Shown: positions 26,784 to 36,971 of the stretch, piece by piece
How positions within the stretch are numbered: the stretch's first letter is position 1
How the letters are laid out: every line of letters starts with the position of its first letter
DNA from: CAZTVF01 sp964616985
GTDB taxonomy: Bacteria; Planctomycetota; Phycisphaerae; SM23-33
Reading direction: 5' to 3'
Length of the DNA stretch: 64,000 bases
Assembly (NCBI GenBank): GCA_964616985.1
Contig: CAZTVF010000004.1
Span: forward strand, 15,414-79,413
Position numbers and translations under genes: made by a program
Notes under the pieces: generated by a model
Databases searched by the model: none
What the model saw: the letters and a program-made list of their open reading frames with translations, nothing else
Told to the model about the DNA's origin: nothing

Positions 26784-29526
26784 AACACCACCGCCCCAAG
26801 GCGAATGTGAACGTCAGCGAGCGGCCGGAGGGGAGTGTGATGATCATGTCCTCGCCGCAGCGACGCAGCGAGGCGGGGCCCACGACGCCCTCGGTGACGT
26901 CGAGGAAGACGGTGACGAGGGGGTCGCGCTCGTCGGCCGTGTAGCCGCCGTTCACGGGGTGCCACTGGCAGTCGGTGTGATACCAGCCCCAGTGGTGGTC
27001 ATACGTCCGCAGCGGGTGGATCGTGAGCTTCAACTCCGGGCGGGTCAGCAGGTCCAGGCGCATCGCGGCCGCCCGGCGACGGATGACCAGCGCCCGGCCG
27101 GGGGCGGCGACGCCGACATCCTCCGTCTGCCCGCCCGCCTGGTACTGGGCCATGACGACGGCGGCGGGGTCATGGGGCGCCACGTCATCGAGCAGCACGG
27201 CCGCTTCCTCGCCCGCCAGCACAAGGTGCCGCACCACGCGGCGGGCCGCCCCGCGGTAGGCCGCGGCACTGTCGCAGGCCATGTAACGCAGGTCGCCCTG
27301 GGCGCGGCAGGCGGTGATCGTGCCGGTGCATTCCCAGCCGGCGGGCACGCAGGGGCCCACGCCGCCGATGATCGGCAGCGAGTGATCCGTCGGCTCGGGC
27401 CGGAAATAGCCCGTGTCGATGATGAAGTCCTCGCCGCGAAGGTCGAGGATGTACGAGCCCGTGTCGGCCTGGTTGTGGTGCGTGTAGGGCGGGCGCGAGC
27501 CCTTGAACGACGCCACCCAGCGGCAGTCGTAGTTCGTGCCCGACCGCACGAGGGCCACCTCCACGTCGCGGCTGTGATGGGCCAGCGGCAGCGGCGGCTG
27601 ATCGAACTGCTCGGGCATGTCAGGCCGGTAGGCGTAGGTGATGGCGTCGGCGTGGAACTGCGTGTAGCCCGTCGGTGGGTCGTGCTGCGCAGCCGCCTGG
27701 GCGTATCGCAGCGCGTGGTCGCCGTACCACAAGAGGAAGCGGTCGCCGTAGCGCGCCCCCAGGCGCCAGGCGATGGGCCCGGCGATGGGCGAGGGGAACG
27801 TGTCGTTGAAGCCCGTGCAGCGGCCGGTGTTTGAAAGCGCCAGGCGGAACGCGTTGCCCGCGTTCATCATGCCCGGGTGCGAGAGCAGCCCGTCGTCGCT
27901 GCCGGTGGCCAGTTCCAGGGCCTGGGCGAACTTCAGCGTCGTGCTCCAGGCGAAGTCGGCGTACTGCATCCACTCGGTGTTCACCCCATCGACGCCGAGG
28001 CAGTAGTCGAGGTGGTGGCCGATGTACTTGCGGGCGAGGTAGAGGGCCTCGGCGGCATCGGGGTGATCGTGCAGCACCAACGCGAGCATGGCCCCGCCGC
28101 TGTTGCAGCAGGGGTTGGCGTTGGGAATGGCCGTGGCGTCCCAGTGCGGCCAGCGGGCCGTGCGGAGATACCGTTCGAGATAGAGCTCCAGGAATCGCCG
28201 CCAGTCGCCGCGGTCGGCCGGCGACAGGTGCGGCCAGAACGTGTCGTACACGATCGGCAGATGAACGGTCAGCTTCGAGTCGTCGAGTTCGTTGGTGCCT
28301 GAATCGCCGGCCATGAAGGGCGTCGCGCTGCGGATGTACTGCGTGGCGTGGTCGATGTACTCCCGCCGGCCGTCGAGCACCCAGCCGTTGTGGTCGCCGG
28401 TGAGGATCGTGACGAGCTGGCGGTTTCGAAGGGGGCGCTTCATCGCGGCGAAGGCGGCCTCGTCGAGCGGGGCCAAGTGCTCCACCGGCGGCAGGAGGGC
28501 GTAGCGACGCATGCGGTCCATCGGCGGGCGCGTCGCCTTCTCGCGGATCTCCCGCACCACGTCGTCGCGGAACATCAGGATCGGGTGCTGCAGGCCCAGC
28601 TCAGCCGGGTTGATCGGCGCGGGGGCCGCCCGCAGGCTCACGGCCGCCAGCTCACGCGTCAGGCCGCCGGCATCCGAGACGCGCAGCGAGAATCGCGTGA
28701 ACTGCGGCCGCTGGAGATCGAGGTCGAAGTCCATCCGCGTTTCGCCCGGCGGCAGCGTCACGGCTTGGGAAGTCGTTCTGCCGGCGGTGTCGTCGCCGCC
28801 TTCGCTGACAAGAAACACGCGGGTGGCGACAAGGCCGTCGGTGTGATTGACCATGACAGCGCGACAGCGATTGCGGCCGCGGACGAGCCGCACGCCGTCG
28901 AAGGTCAACGCTGCCAGTTCGACCGCGGCAGGGCCCGAGGCGAGGGTGAACTCGGCGAAGCGGTCGGCCTGGGCAAAGCCAAGCTCGGCCGCGCTGGTCG
29001 CCGCGGCGTCCATGCGGCCCTGCGCCCATCGCATGTGCGCGATCAGGCCGCGGAGCACGTCGCCGGCGGCCGGCGCGGCGAGGCCCAGATCGGCGAAGCG
29101 GACCGAGAGGCTCGCTCGCCAGCCGCCCGCGATGACTTCGCCGGCGGCGCGGATCGCGCCGGACTTCCACAGGCCCAGCCCGTCGAAGACCCTGCCGTCG
29201 GGGGCGAGGATGATCTGGATCTGCTCCTGCTCGCGCCGGGGATCGGGCAGCAGCCGCAGCTCGATGTGGTCCTGCCGCCAGAATTGCGGCCCGTCTGGGG
29301 GCTCGGCCGGGGCGAGCGTGACATGCTCATCGCGGCACTCGACGCGGAGGTGCAGTCGCTCGGCGTCCCACGCCACGCGGACGGCCAGATCGCGAGGGGG
29401 AATCTCCTCGCCGTGAAGGTCAGTCAGAAGCGGCAGCGGCGCTATCGCCTGCCATGCCGCATCCGTATCGCACGCCAACTGCCGCACCGTGTAACGCGGG
29501 GGAAGAAACCGGTTCGTACGTCTCAC
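26770..29526 (-). CDS. Heparinase II/III-like polysaccharide lyase with CBM9-like N-terminus
   Basis: 918 residues. Starts at GTG 29526 with AAGGAAG seven bases upstream. The N-terminal ~200 residues resemble a carbohydrate-binding family 9-like domain (DLAVRVAWDAERLHLRVE, FWRQDHIELRLLPDP). The middle is an alpha/alpha barrel (LGLQHPILMFRDDVVREI, GDSGTNELDDSKLTVHLP). The C-terminal beta-sheet domain has the heparinase signature THHNQADTGSYILDLRGEDF. It likely cleaves an acidic polysaccharide such as alginate or a glycosaminoglycan by beta-elimination. No signal peptide is apparent, which is odd for a lyase. Confidence 0.85.
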   Translation of the reverse strand: MRRTNRFLPPRYTVRQLACDTDAAWQAIAPLPLLTDLHGEEIPPRDLAVRVAWDAERLHLRVECRDEHVTLAPAEPPDGPQFWRQDHIELRLLPDPRREQEQIQIILAPDGRVFDGLGLWKSGAIRAAGEVIAGGWRASLSVRFADLGLAAPAAGDVLRGLIAHMRWAQGRMDAAATSAAELGFAQADRFAEFTLASGPAAVELAALTFDGVRLVRGRNRCRAVMVNHTDGLVATRVFLVSEGGDDTAGRTTSQAVTLPPGETRMDFDLDLQRPQFTRFSLRVSDAGGLTRELAAVSLRAAPAPINPAELGLQHPILMFRDDVVREIREKATRPPMDRMRRYALLPPVEHLAPLDEAAFAAMKRPLRNRQLVTILTGDHNGWVLDGRREYIDHATQYIRSATPFMAGDSGTNELDDSKLTVHLPIVYDTFWPHLSPADRGDWRRFLELYLERYLRTARWPHWDATAIPNANPCCNSGGAMLALVLHDHPDAAEALYLARKYIGHHLDYCLGVDGVNTEWMQYADFAWSTTLKFAQALELATGSDDGLLSHPGMMNAGNAFRLALSNTGRCTGFNDTFPSPIAGPIAWRLGARYGDRFLLWYGDHALRYAQAAAQHDPPTGYTQFHADAITYAYRPDMPEQFDQPPLPLAHHSRDVEVALVRSGTNYDCRWVASFKGSRPPYTHHNQADTGSYILDLRGEDFIIDTGYFRPEPTDHSLPIIGGVGPCVPAGWECTGTITACRAQGDLRYMACDSAAAYRGAARRVVRHLVLAGEEAAVLLDDVAPHDPAAVVMAQYQAGGQTEDVGVAAPGRALVIRRRAAAMRLDLLTRPELKLTIHPLRTYDHHWGWYHTDCQWHPVNGGYTADERDPLVTVFLDVTEGVVGPASLRRCGEDMIITLPSGRSLTFTFALGRWCFTSM

Positions 29527-29549
29527 GTCGCTTCCTTATATATGGGGGA

Positions 29550-30203
29550 TCACGGCTTGGCCGTGGCTTCGAAACTGATGGAAATCCGAACTTCGTCGCC
29601 GACGCCGCCGAGCATCGTGCTCATGCCGAAGTCGGACCGCTTGATCGAGAAGTCGGTGAAGAAGCCGACGCGGCGGGTGCCTTTGGGGAACTCCGTCTCC
29701 TTGCCGCCGCGCAGCGGGACGGTGATCGTCCGGGTCACGCCATGCAGCGTGAAATCGCCCACGACCACATAGGCGGCGTCGGCGGGAATGCCCGGCGCGG
29801 GCTGCGTGGCGGCGCAGTTCGGCATGAGGGGGATCGCGACGACGGCCTTGCTGACCGAGGTGCTCTTGAACGTCATCTCGGGGAACTGGTTGGCGTCGAA
29901 GAAGTCCTTGGTGCGGAGGTGCGCGTCGCGCTGGGCGTTGTTGGTGTCGACGCTGGCGGTCTTGATCGTGACCTCGAAGCGGCACTTGTTGGCGTCGGCG
30001 GGATCGATGGCGCAGTTGCCGGCGATGTCGTTGAACCGCCCGGCCACCCAGCTGATGCCCGCGTGCTCGATTTTGAACGTGGCCGAGCTGTGGGCGGGGT
30101 CGAAGACGAAGCTCCCGCCCGCCGGCTGGGTTGTCGCCTGGGCCCACGCCGCCATCGCCATCGCCAACGATACGACACCGGCCACGAGGAATAACCTTCG
30201 CAT
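29550..30203 (-). CDS. YceI family periplasmic protein
   Basis: 217 residues from the ATG at 30203, with AAGGAG at ideal spacing and a signal peptide (LFLVAGVVSLAMAMAAWAQA). Lipocalin-like YceI features: FVFDPAHSSATFKIEHAGIS, ITVPLRGGKETEF, GFFTDFSIKRSDFGMS. Members bind isoprenoid lipids and are often found with electron-transfer or stress functions. Transcription would follow the family A repeat at 30281-30316. Confidence 0.93.
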   Translation of the reverse strand: MRRLFLVAGVVSLAMAMAAWAQATTQPAGGSFVFDPAHSSATFKIEHAGISWVAGRFNDIAGNCAIDPADANKCRFEVTIKTASVDTNNAQRDAHLRTKDFFDANQFPEMTFKSTSVSKAVVAIPLMPNCAATQPAPGIPADAAYVVVGDFTLHGVTRTITVPLRGGKETEFPKGTRRVGFFTDFSIKRSDFGMSTMLGGVGDEVRISISFEATAKP

Positions 30204-30280
30204 GTGCGACTCCTTCTTCCGGAAGGGTGCGTGGCTTAAGACGCACCGAGTGCTCCAACCCAACCCACGGAATCCTGTCG

Positions 30281-30316
30281 TGTTCGCACCCCCAAACAAG
30301 TTTGGGGGTGGCACCG
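30281..30316. repeat. Family A palindromic repeat (copy 1)
   Basis: TGTTCG, then the palindrome CACCCCCAAAC-AA-GTTTGGGGGTG, then GCACCG. The outer edges are asymmetric (GAACA-type on one side, GGTGCC on the other), and this is conserved between copies, so the unit has a direction. Confidence 0.85.
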
Positions 30317-30353
30317 AGCCAGCACCGTGCCGCCGAAGCCCCAGACAGTCGTG

Positions 30354-31532
30354 CTAGGACACCCGCATGGCCTCTTCCTTCGCGATGCGGTTCCACTCTT
30401 CCAACCGGCGGGGATCGTGGCGGACGGTGCTGATGTCCTTGAGGTGCATCTCGAGGAAGCAGCCGCCGTCCTTGGCCATCTGGAGTTTCTCGCGGATGTC
30501 GGCGCGGACGAGGTCGCCGTCCCACTGGTCGTAGGCGAGGAAGGCGGGGTTGGGCTTCCACGCGAAGACAAAGCGGCCGCCGACGTTCTTCACCGCCACC
30601 GGGAAGTTCACCCACGGGCTCATCGAAATCTTGTACATGTTCGGCAGGCACTCGGCGCAGATGTCCACCTTCGCGTGCAGCGGTTCGCAGCAGCCGTAGT
30701 ACACGCGGCCGAAGCGGCGGAAGAAGCGCACCTCATGCTCGAGGGCGAATTCCTTGTGCATCGCCGGCGAGACCTCCGAGAATATCTGCGCCGCGCCGCT
30801 GACGGTGAGTTCCTTCGCCGGGCGCGCAAGCAGACCCTGCTGCTCGTACTGGTCCAGGCGGCTGATCCAGCAATCGACCAGGCGGCCGATCGCCTTGTGC
30901 ACAAACTCGGGCCTCATGGCCATGTCCGTCAGAACCTCTTGCACGCCCGTCCAGCGGACCAGCGCGTCCCAGGGCGCGAACCAGAAGCTCCACACGCCCG
31001 ACTTCTTCACGTCGAGGATGCCGTCGAAGATCTCGCAGCGTTTCTGGTAGCCCTCTTCGGTGGCCGCTTCGTCGTGCGAGATGACGGGCATCTTCATCTT
31101 GGCGATGTCCGATTCCTCGGCGATCTGGATGTGGAAGTGCCGCGAGACGACGTCGTTGGAGTCGTCGGTGCGGACGACGTCCACCTCCTCGTCGATGCCG
31201 AAGCCGCTGTCGCGGATGCAGTAGCCCTGCACGGAGACGGCCGAGACGGTCATATCACCGGGGTAGTGCCGCCACTTGTACAGCGTCTGCCGCATGCCGC
31301 CTTCGACGCCGCGGCAGAAGCCGTCCTGGCACCGCAGCGTCAGCTCGCCCGTGTCGTTCAACTCCGACCACGGCTCCTGGTAAATATGGATGCTGGGCCG
31401 GCCCGCCTGGCGATTATCGATCCGCCGGCAGACCTCCTCGCGTTCCTTGTTCACCGGGTCCGCCGCTGCGGCGGCAATCTCCCGCCCCAGCTGGCGCAGG
31501 ATGTCCTTATCGCTCTGTGAAATCGTGCTCAT
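30354..31532 (-). CDS. Uroporphyrinogen decarboxylase-like (URO-D fold) protein
   Basis: 392 residues from the ATG at 31532 (GAGGAG upstream). The C-terminal half shows URO-D/corrinoid methyltransferase-like features (RFGRVYYGCCEPLHAKVD, PWVNFPVAVKNVGGRFVFAW, FLEMHLKDIST). Its N-terminal part (IDNRQAGRPSIHIYQEPWSE) matches the 'uroporphyrinogen decarboxylase family' annotated in planctomycete sugar clusters, which does not make heme. The reaction is unknown; methyl transfer is only an analogy. It is divergent from the GH95-like gene. Confidence 0.6.
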   Translation of the reverse strand: MSTISQSDKDILRQLGREIAAAAADPVNKEREEVCRRIDNRQAGRPSIHIYQEPWSELNDTGELTLRCQDGFCRGVEGGMRQTLYKWRHYPGDMTVSAVSVQGYCIRDSGFGIDEEVDVVRTDDSNDVVSRHFHIQIAEESDIAKMKMPVISHDEAATEEGYQKRCEIFDGILDVKKSGVWSFWFAPWDALVRWTGVQEVLTDMAMRPEFVHKAIGRLVDCWISRLDQYEQQGLLARPAKELTVSGAAQIFSEVSPAMHKEFALEHEVRFFRRFGRVYYGCCEPLHAKVDICAECLPNMYKISMSPWVNFPVAVKNVGGRFVFAWKPNPAFLAYDQWDGDLVRADIREKLQMAKDGGCFLEMHLKDISTVRHDPRRLEEWNRIAKEEAMRVS

Positions 31533-31764
31533 GTTACTCCTCTGTGCCTTGATGGTCGCTGCCACGAATTCCATAGTATACCCGCGGCCGCACAAGCGCG
31601 ACCACGGTCTTCTCGTGATCAAGAAGGAAGGCATGCCACTGTCGCCAGGGCTGCTTGCGGTTTCACACGCGGCGGCCGGACCCTGGCAGAACGTCGCGAC
31701 GCCCCGGCCCGAAGGCCCCCCTTCCCCCTTCCGCAGCGGCGTGGCGAAGATTACATTCCTGCGT

Positions 31765-34167
31765 ATGAATCCCATTGTCAACACGGCCGATCCGATTCTG
31801 CACGCGGTCGCCGATGAGGCGGCGGCGCGGTTCGACATCGATCTGCCCGCATTGCTCCAACGGCACGACATGAAGTGGTCGGGGCCGATGCCGGCCGACT
31901 GGCGACACGGCGCGCCGCTGGGAAATGGTGAGTTCGGCGTCGTCATGCATGGCAGCCCGCGGGACCTGTGCTTCACGCTCTCGCGGCCGGATGTGTGGGA
32001 TCGCCGCAACGACGCCAAGAGCTGGTTTCCCGGCGAGACGTTTGACGAGGTTCGCGCGGCCTGGCGGTCGAACGACCGCGAGGCGCTGGCGCGCCTCTGG
32101 CAGCAGACGGCCGCGAGCAAGCCCATCGACATGCCGCACCTCACCACGTGCGGAACGCTTCGACTGCACCTGGACGAGGGCCTCAACCCGGCCGAGCTGA
32201 AGATGGGGGTGGAGTTGCACACCGCCACGGCGGCGATGACGTGGCACGACCGCAGCGTGCGGGCCTACGTGAGCCGGCGGTTCGGGGTGCTGGTGATCGA
32301 CATCGACCGCGGCCAGGGGAATGCCAGCCCCGACCCGCTGAAGGACTGCTACGACCGCCGCCTGCCGGCGACCGAACTGCCCTGGGATCTCTCACGCTGC
32401 CCGCTGGATGACAACCCGCGCCCGCAGATCGAGACGGGCGACGAGATCAGCCTGCTGACGCAACGCTTCACCGCGGGCGGCGAATACACCATCGGCATCG
32501 CCTTGGTGGGCTTCGGCCAGCGCGAGCGCGCGAGCGTCACCGGGCGGTTGATCGGCCGAGAGGCAAGCCCCGCCGGGCAACGCTGCCAGGTTTATCTCAC
32601 CGTCGTCTCGTCGGCGCCAGGCGATCACGCCGCCGACGAATGCCGCGCCCGCCTCCGCGCCGCCGTCGGAGCCGGCGCCGAGGCGATCGCACTCGAGCAC
32701 CGCGCGTGGTGGGAGGCGTACTGGCGCCGAGGCCTGGCCGCCGTAGGCGACCCCGCCGTCGAGAAGTGGTACTACCGTTCACTGTACCTGTGCGGCAGCA
32801 TGCTTGAGCCCACCCGCCAATTGCCGGGGCTGCAGGGCGTGTGGTGCGGCGAGAACAACCCGCCCTGGTACGGCGACTACCACGGAAACATCAACGTGCA
32901 GTGCAACGTATGGGGCCTGCTCGCCAGCAACCGCCTCGACCTCTTCGAGCCTTACCTGCGCCTGTATCACGAATTCGCCCCGAAGGCCCGCCGTGACGCC
33001 GCCGAATACTTCCACCTGCGCGGGCTGAAGTTCCCGCACGCCGGTTCCATCGGCGGCCACGAGCTCACCTCGCCCGCGCACAGCCGCCTCTCGACTGAGC
33101 CTTGTGAGTCGGCGTGGGTCGCGCAGCTGTTCTGGCAGTACTATCGCTACAGCGGCGACCGCGAGTTCCTCGCCCGAATCGCCTACCCGATCCTCCGCGA
33201 CGCGGCCCTCTTCATCGCCGACTTCCTCACGTGGGACGCGGAGCGCAGCCGCTGGACGATGGGCCCCATGGTGCATTTCGAGAGCCGCGCCGGCGAGTGG
33301 GAAGGCTGGGATCACAACACGCTCTATGGCCAGGCTTTCGTGCGGATGGGGCTGACCCAGGCGACGGCCGCGGCCGCCGAGCTCGATGTCGATGAAGACC
33401 TGCGCGAACTGTGGAGCGAGAAGCTGGCGAGGCTGGTCGAAGTGCCTGTGGGCGCCGATGGCGCCTGGCGGCCCTGGGAGAATCAGGGCGAGACATACGC
33501 AGGTCACAATTTCATGCTGCCGCTGGTATTCCCGGCCAAACTCGTCAGTGCCGAGCACGGACCCGACCCGTGGCGTCGGGCCGCGGCGGCCACGTGGAGC
33601 AAGCTCGTCGCCAGCGGCCGCCCCGGCCACAGCGGCGGCGCGTGGTGCGGCGGGCAAGGAATCTGCGAGGTCCTGCGTCTTGGCGACGCCAGGACCGCCT
33701 TCGCCGCCGCCCGCTGGCCCCAGGGCGCGTGCGAGAACGGCTTCACCATCGTGGATTGGCCGACGATGTCGATCATGCAGGGCGACCATGGCGCGGGCAT
33801 GTGCCGCGTGCTGCCCGATCTCATGCTGCTGGAGCTCGGCGGCGTCGTGCACTTGTTCTACGGCATTCCCGCGGGCGTTCCCGCGCGCTTCCACTCGCTT
33901 CGCGCGCCGGGCGGTTTTCTGCTCTCTGCCGAAAGGCGCGGCCCATGCGTGGACTATGTGCTCGTGAATGCCACCCGCGCCGGCCGCCTTCGCCTGCGGA
34001 ACCCCTGGCCGCACGCCCTTGCCGTCGATCACCGCAGCGGCGAGATGCTTGCAGACTCCGCTGCCGTAGTCATCGAACTCGACCTTGCCGCGGGTCAGGC
34101 CGTTGTTGTCCACGCCGCGGGGATGGACCCCGCCCTGCTCCAGCGGCAGGCATTCCATGTGGTATGA
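31765..34167 (+). CDS. GH95-like glycoside hydrolase (alpha-L-fucosidase-related)
   Basis: 800 residues from the ATG at 31765 (weak Shine-Dalgarno). The N-terminal super-sandwich begins PADWRHGAPLGNGEFGVVMH. The (alpha/alpha)6 barrel has SLYLCGSMLEPTRQLPGLQG, PPWYGDYHGNINVQCNVWG and SAWVAQLFWQYYRYSGDREF. The pattern fits GH95 or DUF5703-linked relatives. GH95 enzymes remove alpha-fucose or alpha-galactose; the exact linkage here is unknown. It is followed after ~40 bp by the GH36 gene, so the pair probably acts on the same glycan. Confidence 0.72.
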   Translation: MNPIVNTADPILHAVADEAAARFDIDLPALLQRHDMKWSGPMPADWRHGAPLGNGEFGVVMHGSPRDLCFTLSRPDVWDRRNDAKSWFPGETFDEVRAAWRSNDREALARLWQQTAASKPIDMPHLTTCGTLRLHLDEGLNPAELKMGVELHTATAAMTWHDRSVRAYVSRRFGVLVIDIDRGQGNASPDPLKDCYDRRLPATELPWDLSRCPLDDNPRPQIETGDEISLLTQRFTAGGEYTIGIALVGFGQRERASVTGRLIGREASPAGQRCQVYLTVVSSAPGDHAADECRARLRAAVGAGAEAIALEHRAWWEAYWRRGLAAVGDPAVEKWYYRSLYLCGSMLEPTRQLPGLQGVWCGENNPPWYGDYHGNINVQCNVWGLLASNRLDLFEPYLRLYHEFAPKARRDAAEYFHLRGLKFPHAGSIGGHELTSPAHSRLSTEPCESAWVAQLFWQYYRYSGDREFLARIAYPILRDAALFIADFLTWDAERSRWTMGPMVHFESRAGEWEGWDHNTLYGQAFVRMGLTQATAAAAELDVDEDLRELWSEKLARLVEVPVGADGAWRPWENQGETYAGHNFMLPLVFPAKLVSAEHGPDPWRRAAAATWSKLVASGRPGHSGGAWCGGQGICEVLRLGDARTAFAAARWPQGACENGFTIVDWPTMSIMQGDHGAGMCRVLPDLMLLELGGVVHLFYGIPAGVPARFHSLRAPGGFLLSAERRGPCVDYVLVNATRAGRLRLRNPWPHALAVDHRSGEMLADSAAVVIELDLAAGQAVVVHAAGMDPALLQRQAFHVV

Positions 34168-34209
34168 TGTGCATGCTTGAACCTTGCCACCATTGAAAAG
34201 GATTGTCCT

Positions 34210-36690
34210 ATGCCCGCACACGACCCGATCGCCGTGACGCAAGATGAGATGGCCGAGAGCCGGACCTGGTTCGCCGCAAAGTTCCTGGGCGAGCATCAGA
34301 AGACCCAGCACCCCCCGCACCTGGTGGTGCTGGCGAACCAGTGGGGGCCGATCAAGCAGAACATCAGCGCCGTCGGCAGGCCGCTCAACATCGCCGGCGT
34401 TGAGTACGCCCGCGGCCTCAACTGCCATGCCGTCTCCCGCGTACTGGTGCGCCTCGACGCGCCGGCGAAGGCGTTCGTCGCCGCCGTCGGCGTCGACAGC
34501 AACACCCAGTGGACCATCCCCGGCAAGGGCAACATCGATTTCTCCGTCCTCGTCGGCGGCAAGGAGCTCTACCGCAGCCAACTCCTGCACGAGGGCGATG
34601 CGGCCGTGCCCGTAAACGTGCCGCTCAACGGGGCCCGCGATTTCATCCTCCAGGTCACCGACGGCGGCAAAGGACTTGATTACGGTCAGGCCGACTGGGC
34701 CGACGCATGCGTCATCATGGCCGACGGCCGCCAGCTGTGGCTGGGAGACATCGCCTACCCGGGCGACTATCTCAAGGGCGCCCACGAGACGGCCTGCCCC
34801 TTCTCATTCGTCTACGGCGGAAGGCATTCGCGCGACCTGCTGAACGCCTGGCCGCTGCAGCGCCGCCAGCGCGCGCTCGACGCCGAGCGCACCGAACACA
34901 CGCTGGTCTGGACCGACCCCGCCACCGGCCTGGAGGTCCGCTGCGTCGCCGTGCAGTACCACGACTTCCCGACGGCGGAGTGGACGGTCTACTTCAAGAA
35001 CACCGCGGCGGCTGACACGCCGATCCTGCAGGACATCCGCGCGATCGACATGAGCCTGCAGCGCGAGCCCGGCGGCGAGTTCCTGCTGCACCACGCAGTG
35101 GGCTCGCCCAGTTCGGCCAGCGATTACTCGCCGCTGCAGACGCCGCTGCCCCGGGCGGCGACGAAGCGCATCACCACCTCGGGCGGCCGCGGCAGCAACA
35201 GCGACTGGCCCTACTTCAACCTCGAGGCTGGCAGCGAGGGCACGATCGTCGTCGTCGGCTGGCCCGGGCAGTGGGCGGCCGATTTTACCCGCGACGAGGC
35301 CAACGGCATCACCATCCAAGCCGGGCAGCAGACCACGCACTTCACGCTGCGCCCCGGCGAGCAGGTCCGCACGCCGCTGATGGCCGTGCAGTTCTACAAG
35401 GCCGGCGGCTGGATCCGGGCGCAGAACATCTGGCGGCGGTGGATGATCGCTCACAACCTGCCCCGACCCGGGGGCAAGCTGCCCGAGCCGATGCAGCTGG
35501 CCTACACCGGCCGCTTCTACGAGGAGATGGCCAAGGCCACCGAAGAGAACCAGTTCATGTGCTTCGAGCGCTACCAGCAGGAGCGCCTCCCCATTGACGG
35601 CTGGTGGATCGACGCGGGCTGGTACCCCAATCCCGGCACGTGGATGACCGTCGGCACGTGGGAGGTCGACAAGACCCGCTTCCCGCGCGGCCTGCGGGCC
35701 ATCAGCGACCTGACCCGCAAGCATGGCATGAAGATGAAGATCGTGACGTGGTTCGAGCCCGAACGCGTCAGCGAAGGCTCGTGGCTGGGCGTGAACCATC
35801 CCCAATGGGTGCTGGGCGGCAAGAGCGGCCTGCTGGACCTGGGCAACCCCGAGGCGTGGAACTGGCTGGTCAACCACGTCGATCGCATGATCGCCGAGCA
35901 GGGCATCGGCGTCTACCGCCAGGATTTCAACATGGAGCCACTGCCCTTCTGGCAGAAGAACGACGCGCCCAACCGCGCGGGCATCACCGAGAACAAGCAC
36001 GTGTGCGGTTACCTGGCATTCTGGGATGAGATCCGCCGCCGCCACCCCGACGTGCTGATTGATTCGTGCGCTTCCGGTGGCCGCCGAAACGACCTGGAGT
36101 CGATGCGGCGGGCCGTGCCCCTGTGGCGCAGCGACTTTGTCTACGCCCCCACCGCCACGCAAAGCCAGACGTACGGCATCTCGCTGTGGCTGCCCTACTA
36201 CGGCACGGGCACCGTGGCCGCCTGCGAGGTGCCCTACCTCGGCAGCGGCTGGACCCCCGTGGAGCCCTACGCCTTCTGGAGCAACATCGCGCCCAGCACT
36301 GTCTTCACCGGCGACATCCGTGAGAAGCTCGACTACGACCTGCTGCGGAAGCTCTTCGCCCAGCGGCGGCAGATCAGCGAGTGCTACTACGGCGACTTCT
36401 ACCCCCTGACGCCCTGCACGCTGGACAATGAACTGTGGATCGGCTGGCAGTTCAACCGCCCCGACGCCGGCGACGGCATGGTGCAATGCTTCCGCCGCCC
36501 GGCCAGTGCGTACATCGCCGCCCAGCTGGCACTGAAGGGCCTCGACGCCGACGCCACCTACCGCATCACCGACATGACGGCCGACACGACGGTCGAGAAG
36601 ACCGGCCGCGAGTTGATGGCGTCCGGCTGGACCTTCACGCTCCCCTCCGCCCCCGCCGCCGCCGTGCTGCACTACCAGAAGATGACATAG
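34210..36690 (+). CDS. NPCBM-GH36 alpha-galactosidase
   Basis: 826 residues from the ATG at 34210 (AAAGGA upstream); an upstream in-frame TTG is less likely. The N-terminal ~150 residues are an NPCBM/NEW2-like domain (VEYARGLNCHAVSRVLVRLD, WADACVIMADGRQLWLGDI). The GH36/melibiase barrel follows: PIDGWWIDAGWYPNPGTW, KIVTWFEPERVSEGSW, nucleophile Asp572 in YRQDFN, and acid/base Asp628 in SCASGGRRND. It releases alpha-galactose (or alpha-GalNAc) from glycans. No signal peptide is seen. Confidence 0.93.
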   Translation: MPAHDPIAVTQDEMAESRTWFAAKFLGEHQKTQHPPHLVVLANQWGPIKQNISAVGRPLNIAGVEYARGLNCHAVSRVLVRLDAPAKAFVAAVGVDSNTQWTIPGKGNIDFSVLVGGKELYRSQLLHEGDAAVPVNVPLNGARDFILQVTDGGKGLDYGQADWADACVIMADGRQLWLGDIAYPGDYLKGAHETACPFSFVYGGRHSRDLLNAWPLQRRQRALDAERTEHTLVWTDPATGLEVRCVAVQYHDFPTAEWTVYFKNTAAADTPILQDIRAIDMSLQREPGGEFLLHHAVGSPSSASDYSPLQTPLPRAATKRITTSGGRGSNSDWPYFNLEAGSEGTIVVVGWPGQWAADFTRDEANGITIQAGQQTTHFTLRPGEQVRTPLMAVQFYKAGGWIRAQNIWRRWMIAHNLPRPGGKLPEPMQLAYTGRFYEEMAKATEENQFMCFERYQQERLPIDGWWIDAGWYPNPGTWMTVGTWEVDKTRFPRGLRAISDLTRKHGMKMKIVTWFEPERVSEGSWLGVNHPQWVLGGKSGLLDLGNPEAWNWLVNHVDRMIAEQGIGVYRQDFNMEPLPFWQKNDAPNRAGITENKHVCGYLAFWDEIRRRHPDVLIDSCASGGRRNDLESMRRAVPLWRSDFVYAPTATQSQTYGISLWLPYYGTGTVAACEVPYLGSGWTPVEPYAFWSNIAPSTVFTGDIREKLDYDLLRKLFAQRRQISECYYGDFYPLTPCTLDNELWIGWQFNRPDAGDGMVQCFRRPASAYIAAQLALKGLDADATYRITDMTADTTVEKTGRELMASGWTFTLPSAPAAAVLHYQKMT

Positions 36691-36971
36691 CCGGGCCAGA
36701 ATGCCTTTTACTAAACGCAACCAGTATTGCTTTTGGTAATACCACAGTCCAATGATGCATGAGTGCTGCGGGCGCGAGTGACGGAAAGAGATTCTCTCAA
36801 GTTTGCGCTGGCAGGCACCCGAACATATTACTAACATGTGTTCGTCCGCGAATCCCGCCTGCCGCGGCTGATGGTGCAGCCGCGGAGTGTGGAAGTGGGC
36901 CGACGGATCTTTGTCGGTGAGGCGGCGGCCGGGAAGGCCGCCCCTGGCAGTCCGACGAAGAGGAGCTTGCG

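Noticed and set aside
31390..31764. N-terminal extension of the GH95-like ORF
   Set aside because: It overlaps the 5' end of the divergent URO-D-like gene and gives a low-complexity, non-homologous peptide.
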